DNA of 57,917 nucleotides. Source: JAEUSG01 sp964590225. GTDB taxonomy: Bacteria > Fibrobacterota > OXYB2-FULL-49-7 > JAEUSG01. Location: contig CAZPWS010000016.1 in assembly GCA_964590225.1 (NCBI GenBank), positions 1 to 57,917 on the forward strand. Reading direction: 5' to 3'. Shown here in pieces: positions 52,854-57,917 of the stretch; the first letter of the stretch is position 1, and each line of letters opens with the position of its first letter. The notes below the pieces were generated by a model. That model was given only the letters and a program-made list of their open reading frames with translations, was not told where the DNA came from and made no database searches. The position numbers and the translations under genes are program-made.

Positions 52854-53764
52854 CTTTTTAAATTACCATCCTCATCGACAAAAAGGTCACTTTTTTCTTT
52901 TTCGGTCAACGGCTCTACCTTGGCATCCCCCAAGAGAAGGCCAAATATTCTCGAAATAGTTTCCTTTAGATCTCTTCGATTACATATGAGATCAACAAAA
53001 CCGTGGTCGAGAAGAAACTCTGCCCGCTGAAAACCTACCGGTAACTCCTGCCTGATTGTCTCCCTAATAACCCGCGGTCCGGCAAAGCCGATTAATGCAC
53101 CAGGCTCAGCAATATGTATATCGCCAAGCATGGCAAAACTCGCGGTTGTGCCTCCCGTTGTAGGATGCGTTAACACGGAGATATATGGCAGTTTTTTTTC
53201 GTTATACAAAGAAAGGGCGGCACTCGTTTTGGCCATTTGCATCAATGATAGTGTCCCCTCTTGCATTCTTGCGCCACCGGACGATGAAACAATTACAAGA
53301 GGCAAAGCTTCCTGTGTAGCCCGAACAATTAGCCTTGTAAGCTTCTCTCCTACTACGGACCCCATTGAACCACCCATATATTCAAAATCCATGGCACCAA
53401 AAGCTATTCGCCTTCTGTTTAGAAGGCCAACGCCTGTCACAACAGCATCTTTTAGTCCGCTCTTTTTCTGACTATCCACAATCCGCTCTTCATAACTTTT
53501 TTTGTCCTTAAACCCCAGGACATCAACGGCACTCATTCCAGCATCCATTTCTTGAAAAGTAAGGGGGTCGAGCAAAATATGTCTATACTGGCTTGAAGAG
53601 ATCCTGAAATGGCCATTACAGGTTGGGCAAATCCAATAGTGCCTCTCAAGCTCCTTTTTGTATATAATCTCGGAACAACCTTCACATTTGATCCAAAGAT
53701 TATCTTGTATCTCTCGTTTTTTTGTATTTACAATACCACTTTTCGAGTTTTTAAACCACTCCAT
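52838..53764 (-). CDS. accD: acetyl-CoA carboxylase carboxyltransferase subunit beta
   Basis: Beta half of the carboxyltransferase that makes malonyl-CoA for fatty acid synthesis. The zinc ribbon is complete: Cys27, Cys30, Cys46 and Cys49 (KCEGC, CPTC). Crotonase-fold motifs follow: VVTGVGLLNRRRIAFGAMDF, MGGSMGSVVGEK, SSSGGARMQEG, HPTTGGTTASFAMLGD, FAGPRVIRETI. The 308-residue length is usual. AAGGA lies upstream of the ATG at 53764. It follows purB on the same strand after 65 bases. The partner accA is not in the window. Confidence 0.95.
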   Translation of the reverse strand: MEWFKNSKSGIVNTKKREIQDNLWIKCEGCSEIIYKKELERHYWICPTCNGHFRISSSQYRHILLDPLTFQEMDAGMSAVDVLGFKDKKSYEERIVDSQKKSGLKDAVVTGVGLLNRRRIAFGAMDFEYMGGSMGSVVGEKLTRLIVRATQEALPLVIVSSSGGARMQEGTLSLMQMAKTSAALSLYNEKKLPYISVLTHPTTGGTTASFAMLGDIHIAEPGALIGFAGPRVIRETIRQELPVGFQRAEFLLDHGFVDLICNRRDLKETISRIFGLLLGDAKVEPLTEKEKSDLFVDEDGNLKSHVGV

Positions 53765-53829
53765 ATCAGATCCTTATAAGAGGTTAATACAGATGCACCA
53801 AAAAACTAACATAGAAAAGATAGTATTAG

Positions 53830-55272
53830 TTATACCTTGAGAGCTATTTTTTCAGCCTTGATAAGCGAACTGTTCTTTTTGAGATAGGGATACACCTCTT
53901 CACGCAAAAACACAGTTACCTGCTCCGGTGCCCTACCAATAAAATTCTTTGGTTTCAGAACATTACCTAAATCAACTTTTGAAATATTAAAATGAGAATC
54001 ATTTGCTATTCTGTCTAACAGATCATTCTCCACCCCTTCAGTTTTAACCCTCTTTCCCGCTTCCATAGAGTGAATTCTGATCCGCTCATGCAATTCCTGC
54101 CTGTCACCCCCACGCTTTACAGCTTCCATTAATATGTTTTCCGTGGCCATAAAGGGTAGTTCTGCTGTAATATGTCTCTCAACCATTTTCGGATATACAA
54201 CAAGCCCATCACATATATCAGCCAATATAAGCAGTACTGAGTCCGTAGCAAGAAAGGCCTCGGAGACCGAAATTCGCTTATTCGCCGAATCGTCAAGCGT
54301 CCTTTCGAACCATTGCGTTGCCGCAGTGTGTTCGACGGAGTGCGAAAAGGCCATTATCAAGCGGGCAAGAGAGGCTACCCTTTCACTCCGCATCGGATTT
54401 CGTTTATATGCCATTGCCGATGAACCAATCTGCTTTTTGCCAAACGGCTCTTCAACCTCTTTAAGGTTTTGTAATAGCCTTATATCATTAGTCATTTTAT
54501 GTGCGCTTTGAGCTATGCCAGATAATACAGAGAGAAATCTTGCATCTATCTTTCTTGGATATGTTTGACCAGCAACAGCAAAGGAGCGGCTAAAGCCCAT
54601 CAGCTTTGTTACCTCTCTATCAAGTGCCATTACTTTTTTACCATCCCCATTGAAGAGTTCCACAAAACTCGCTTGTGTTCCCGTAGTACCCTTAACACCG
54701 AGAAACGCAATATTTTCTATTCTGTGATCTAAATCATGAAGATCCAGCATCAAATCCTGAATCCATAACGATGCCCTTTTTCCTACAGTCGTAAGTTGGG
54801 CTGGTTGAAAATGGGTAAACGCAAGCGTTGGAAGGCTTTTGTACTTTTCAGCGAACGAAGAAAGCCGTTTAACTACCGCAAGAAGGCGAGATTTAACAAG
54901 AAGAGCAGCATCTCGCATTTGGATAAGATCGGTATTATCTCCCACATAGGCACTTGTAGCCCCAAGGTGAATAATTCCAGCGGCAGCGGGACACTGTTTC
55001 CCATAAGCGTAAACATGCGACATTACATCATGACGCGTTTCCCGTTCACGATTTTCTGCCACTTTATAATTAATATCATAAATGTGCTTCTGCAGCTCTT
55101 TTATCTGCCGCTCTGAAATAGGGAGTCCAAGTTTTTTTTCGGCCTGAGCGAGAGCGACCCACAACTTGCGCCATGTAACAAACTTATTTTCTGGCGAAAA
55201 AATGTATAACATTTCTTGCGAGGCATAGCGACTCACAAGGGGATTTTCGTACAGCAACCGTCTCTTTTCCAA
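53830..55272 (-). CDS. purB: adenylosuccinate lyase
   Basis: Catalyses two fumarate-releasing steps of purine synthesis (SAICAR to AICAR, and adenylosuccinate to AMP). The sequence shows NPLVSRYASQEM at the N-terminus, HDVMSHVYAYG, HLGATSAYVGDNTD, LAFTHFQPAQLTTVGKR and the signature loop GSSAMAYKRNPMRSE. At 480 residues it is of the longer eukaryote-like type. The start is TTG at 55272, with AAGGA upstream inside the end of the preceding gene; the next Met is at residue 21 and would remove conserved sequence. The gap to the upstream exported-protein gene is 15 bases. Confidence 0.94.
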   Translation of the reverse strand: MEKRRLLYENPLVSRYASQEMLYIFSPENKFVTWRKLWVALAQAEKKLGLPISERQIKELQKHIYDINYKVAENRERETRHDVMSHVYAYGKQCPAAAGIIHLGATSAYVGDNTDLIQMRDAALLVKSRLLAVVKRLSSFAEKYKSLPTLAFTHFQPAQLTTVGKRASLWIQDLMLDLHDLDHRIENIAFLGVKGTTGTQASFVELFNGDGKKVMALDREVTKLMGFSRSFAVAGQTYPRKIDARFLSVLSGIAQSAHKMTNDIRLLQNLKEVEEPFGKKQIGSSAMAYKRNPMRSERVASLARLIMAFSHSVEHTAATQWFERTLDDSANKRISVSEAFLATDSVLLILADICDGLVVYPKMVERHITAELPFMATENILMEAVKRGGDRQELHERIRIHSMEAGKRVKTEGVENDLLDRIANDSHFNISKVDLGNVLKPKNFIGRAPEQVTVFLREEVYPYLKKNSSLIKAEKIALKV

Positions 55273-55287
55273 GCGCAGGGTTCCTTT

Positions 55288-57917
55288 CTACTTAAGCAGC
55301 GTCATCTTTCTTGTTCTATTAAACAGCTCTCTGCCCTGCGCATCCTTAACCAGTATCCGGCATACAAACATACCGCTCGCAACCATTTTACCATTCAGGT
55401 TTCTGCCATTCCACACAACGCTGCGATAGCCTGGCTCAGCAGGTGCATCGTACAACTTACGAACAAGCTGTCCCTTCATATCATAGATTGCAAGCTGAAC
55501 ATTCGACTTAAGTAACCCCATGGCAGAAGCAGCCTCTGGCACTTCAAACCTTACCACAGTGGAAGGATTAAATGGATTAGGATAATTTTGTGACAAAGAA
55601 TAATCCTCGGGGGCACCTTTAAGTGCGATGTTTTTATCAATATAATCGGCCGTCCCAGCTAAGAGGGTAAACTCCCGTTTCATACCCCTGGACACAACCA
55701 TATTAAGCGCGCTATTCTTTAACATATCAACTGCATAACCACGGATAGGATCCTCTGCCCAAACCTGCCACCCTTCCGGCAAATTTCTTAACAGCTCTTC
55801 AAGTACAACTTTGTACTCCATATCCTCTTCTGAACCATTAGAAACCTCAAACAGCCACTTATAGCCATTCTGCCCCTTTTCTCTCTGATCGTAGGAGAGC
55901 TGCTTACCTGCTAATTTAACCGAAAGCGAGCTCCTTGCATCATTAAGGGTCGGAAGTTCAGGAAGCTCCGCTGCTCCATTTGGTGAAATACCAACCATAG
56001 CACTGCCATCAAGCGCCTTACCGTTGGCATCATATAAAACAGCCGAAACCTTCCAATCTGCATCACTGCTTCGTCCATTCTTTTCAAGAACCCTACCCAT
56101 GTTAATGAACTCATCGACATTTGGAACAACCGGAATAAAAAGCGACTCCCCAGCGTAAAGATAAACTGCAAAAGCAGCAGGAATGCTACTATTGCCAGAG
56201 CTCAAATTTGTTTGTAATACTGCCCTCCAGTTCGTAGATGGACTTACAAAAAGACGATCCCCAAGCGCAGGTACCGTCTTTGCATTTCCCAACGGACTTC
56301 CAGTGGCTTTTAGTGACGATACCTTTTGCATGTCGTTCACAGATACCGCCCCTAGGAAGGGAACATTACATACAACCCAACCACTATTCTGTACAGATGC
56401 CACAAAATAGCCCCTATTGCTATTAACTGCTATGGAAGAAGGATTGCGAAGCTTCACGGGAACTATATTGTTCGATTTAGTACGCATAAAAAAGGTACGG
56501 CCGGGCGCAAAACGAAAATCAGGATCAGTCTGTACCCCATCAGGCGTATATCCACTCAAAGAAAACTCCTTCAAGATACCACTATTTTCCATAAACCTGT
56601 AAAGCCTAAAGTTATTCCGATCATACTTACCTTTCGAAAAATCCCGTATGGCAAGCAGTATGTCGTCATGCTCTGAAGGCAGTGAATATGGTAAAGATAT
56701 CAGCTGATACCCTTCCGCAAGATTTGTAAGATTAAAGCTGAGGCTCTCTGCAGTAAAAAGACACCTTACGAATGAATAAGCTCTTCTGCTACGGTATCCG
56801 AGCGAAGGTTCCCTGTCGGTTAACCATGCCGAAGCAAACAAACCCCTCTGCAGCATGGTGTTTATTTGCGTATCAGCAACACTTATCACTGTATCAAGTA
56901 CAAAAGGGGTGCCTCGATTCAAACTTATAAGAGAATATTGACGCAATGAACCGTCAGGCGCGCTACCGCTTATCAGCACCTGCGAAGAAAGAGAGGCGCT
57001 ATTGTCCCGTCCACGCAATACAAGACGGAATGAATTACTTGCAGCATTGTATGCAAGTTTCAAAGAATCAATAACAGCCTTTTGCGTGTCAACCACCGCA
57101 AAATAAACAAGCGTATCGGCAGCCGATGGAGGCGTTGAAGAAATTGGCGGCTTAACCCCAGTTACAATAAGACGGCCAACATTATCCCATGATGATGGAA
57201 CAAAGGACGCAAGCCCCGTAGCAATATCATACCGGTAAACCCTCAAATCGCCTACAAGATCGCCAGCAAGCATGGAGTCTATTGCAATCCTCAACTGAAG
57301 GCCTTCCTGCCATATCTGGGAAGATGTTTTGCTCCCGTTGTAAGTAGCGAGAAAGACATAAGCTTCAAGCGGCACTACGGCGTAACCAGAACTATACAAA
57401 GCACTCAGCTCTTCAGCAGAAAAAGCTCTCTTGCCTGTAAGAAGTTTAAGCGTATCGGTATCATTGTTTACGCTATCCTTTATTGTGTTTAGTGTTATAG
57501 TTATCAGAAGTCTTCCGTTATCGTATTGAATTGTATCTGATAATCTTGTAATAGGTACTGAATGTGTTTCAAAGTAAATCCATGCAGTATCGAATTTATT
57601 ACCAAGAGAATCTCTAAAAGACAGAAAGCACTTTTCGGCAGGCTCAAAAACAAGCGTGTCCCTCAAAACTCCCCTCATTGTAACAGAATCCTGCCATGCG
57701 CCATCACCTGTAGTGTAACGGACAAAATCAACCGCACCCGTTTTTGTGCCAAGATACACAGTCAATTTTTTTGGTGTCGGATCAAAAGCAAAAACAACAG
57801 AAGCGGTTGAATCTCTTGGAGAAGGCGCTTTTGTGTCAACCCTTACAGAAACAGTAACACTGTCGTCCGCAGCATTAGGCACTGGCCCATGAAGATCGCT
57901 TATCAGAAAGCGAAGTG
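55288..57917 (-). CDS. large exported protein with C-terminal sorting domain (5' end outside window)
   Basis: Partial gene: the frame stays open to the right edge beyond the GTG at 57882 (upstream residues read LRFLISDLHGP), so the true start and any signal peptide lie outside. About 870 residues are visible, mostly repeated beta-sandwich-like segments with Ser/Thr-rich strands. The last ~95 residues are a classic sorting/FlgD-like domain: SQNYPNPFNPSTVVRFEVP, IYDMKGQLVRKLYD, VVWNGRNLNGKMVASGMF, then a basic end (RTRKMTLLK). It is unrelated in sequence to families A-C apart from the tail. Function unknown. Confidence 0.8.
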   Translation of the reverse strand, partial: LRFLISDLHGPVPNAADDSVTVSVRVDTKAPSPRDSTASVVFAFDPTPKKLTVYLGTKTGAVDFVRYTTGDGAWQDSVTMRGVLRDTLVFEPAEKCFLSFRDSLGNKFDTAWIYFETHSVPITRLSDTIQYDNGRLLITITLNTIKDSVNNDTDTLKLLTGKRAFSAEELSALYSSGYAVVPLEAYVFLATYNGSKTSSQIWQEGLQLRIAIDSMLAGDLVGDLRVYRYDIATGLASFVPSSWDNVGRLIVTGVKPPISSTPPSAADTLVYFAVVDTQKAVIDSLKLAYNAASNSFRLVLRGRDNSASLSSQVLISGSAPDGSLRQYSLISLNRGTPFVLDTVISVADTQINTMLQRGLFASAWLTDREPSLGYRSRRAYSFVRCLFTAESLSFNLTNLAEGYQLISLPYSLPSEHDDILLAIRDFSKGKYDRNNFRLYRFMENSGILKEFSLSGYTPDGVQTDPDFRFAPGRTFFMRTKSNNIVPVKLRNPSSIAVNSNRGYFVASVQNSGWVVCNVPFLGAVSVNDMQKVSSLKATGSPLGNAKTVPALGDRLFVSPSTNWRAVLQTNLSSGNSSIPAAFAVYLYAGESLFIPVVPNVDEFINMGRVLEKNGRSSDADWKVSAVLYDANGKALDGSAMVGISPNGAAELPELPTLNDARSSLSVKLAGKQLSYDQREKGQNGYKWLFEVSNGSEEDMEYKVVLEELLRNLPEGWQVWAEDPIRGYAVDMLKNSALNMVVSRGMKREFTLLAGTADYIDKNIALKGAPEDYSLSQNYPNPFNPSTVVRFEVPEAASAMGLLKSNVQLAIYDMKGQLVRKLYDAPAEPGYRSVVWNGRNLNGKMVASGMFVCRILVKDAQGRELFNRTRKMTLLK

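Overview
This window looks like chromosomal DNA of a diderm bacterium of the Fibrobacterota/FCB type. An LptD outer-membrane protein indicates an outer membrane. Several secreted proteins end in a PNPFN...-type C-terminal sorting/FlgD-like domain. The principal sigma factor is short and Bacteroidota-like, and a complete bacillithiol gene set is present. The taxon is an inference; there is no rRNA or other marker in the window. I found no tRNA, rRNA, CRISPR array, insertion sequence or integrase.

Left part (1-24.4 kb), mostly housekeeping. An orphan hybrid histidine kinase and two unrecognised small genes lead to a DUF1343/NamZ-type gene on the minus strand. A large near-perfect palindrome sits in the divergent gap that follows. 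A long, tightly packed plus-strand run then reads: ispH-ubiA fusion, fapA-like, argJ, rpiB, glyA, a ParA-membrane-M23 fusion, bshC, bshB1, bshA, lptD and an mtaB-like methyltransferase. Next come a membrane coiled-coil protein paired with an unusual Hsp70, and a convergent rpoD-like sigma gene.

Middle part (24.5-50.5 kb), accessory. About 26 kb is almost entirely genes for large exported proteins that fall into recurrent paralogous families. A: NHL-like beta-propellers (24578, 27279, 40714, 49066; more distantly 31794). B: proteins with repeated W-x-D-x-R/DIY-x-ARV motifs (25702, 41878, 47696). C: roughly 1,100-residue proteins of unknown family (28349, 37354). D: a 1,388-residue multidomain protein whose N-terminus resembles PcRGLX/YetA-type polysaccharide lyases. 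The genes are arranged around a membrane-anchored AraC-type regulator (34880-36928), with one arm on the minus strand and a divergent six-gene arm on the plus strand. I read this as a secreted glycan-handling locus, but no SusC/SusD-like or ABC transporter is visible and the substrate is unknown.

Right part (50.5-57.9 kb). A GH4 alpha-galactosidase-like gene diverges from a cupin/AraC-type regulator, with an inverted repeat between them. Then come accD, purB and the 3' part of another large exported protein with a sorting domain, running off the window end.

The observations most worth following are the single-polypeptide ParA-transmembrane-LysM/M23 protein, the IspH-UbiA fusion, the two-armed exported-protein locus with its unassigned family C, the isolated MtaB-like enzyme, and the Hsp70 with a membrane partner.
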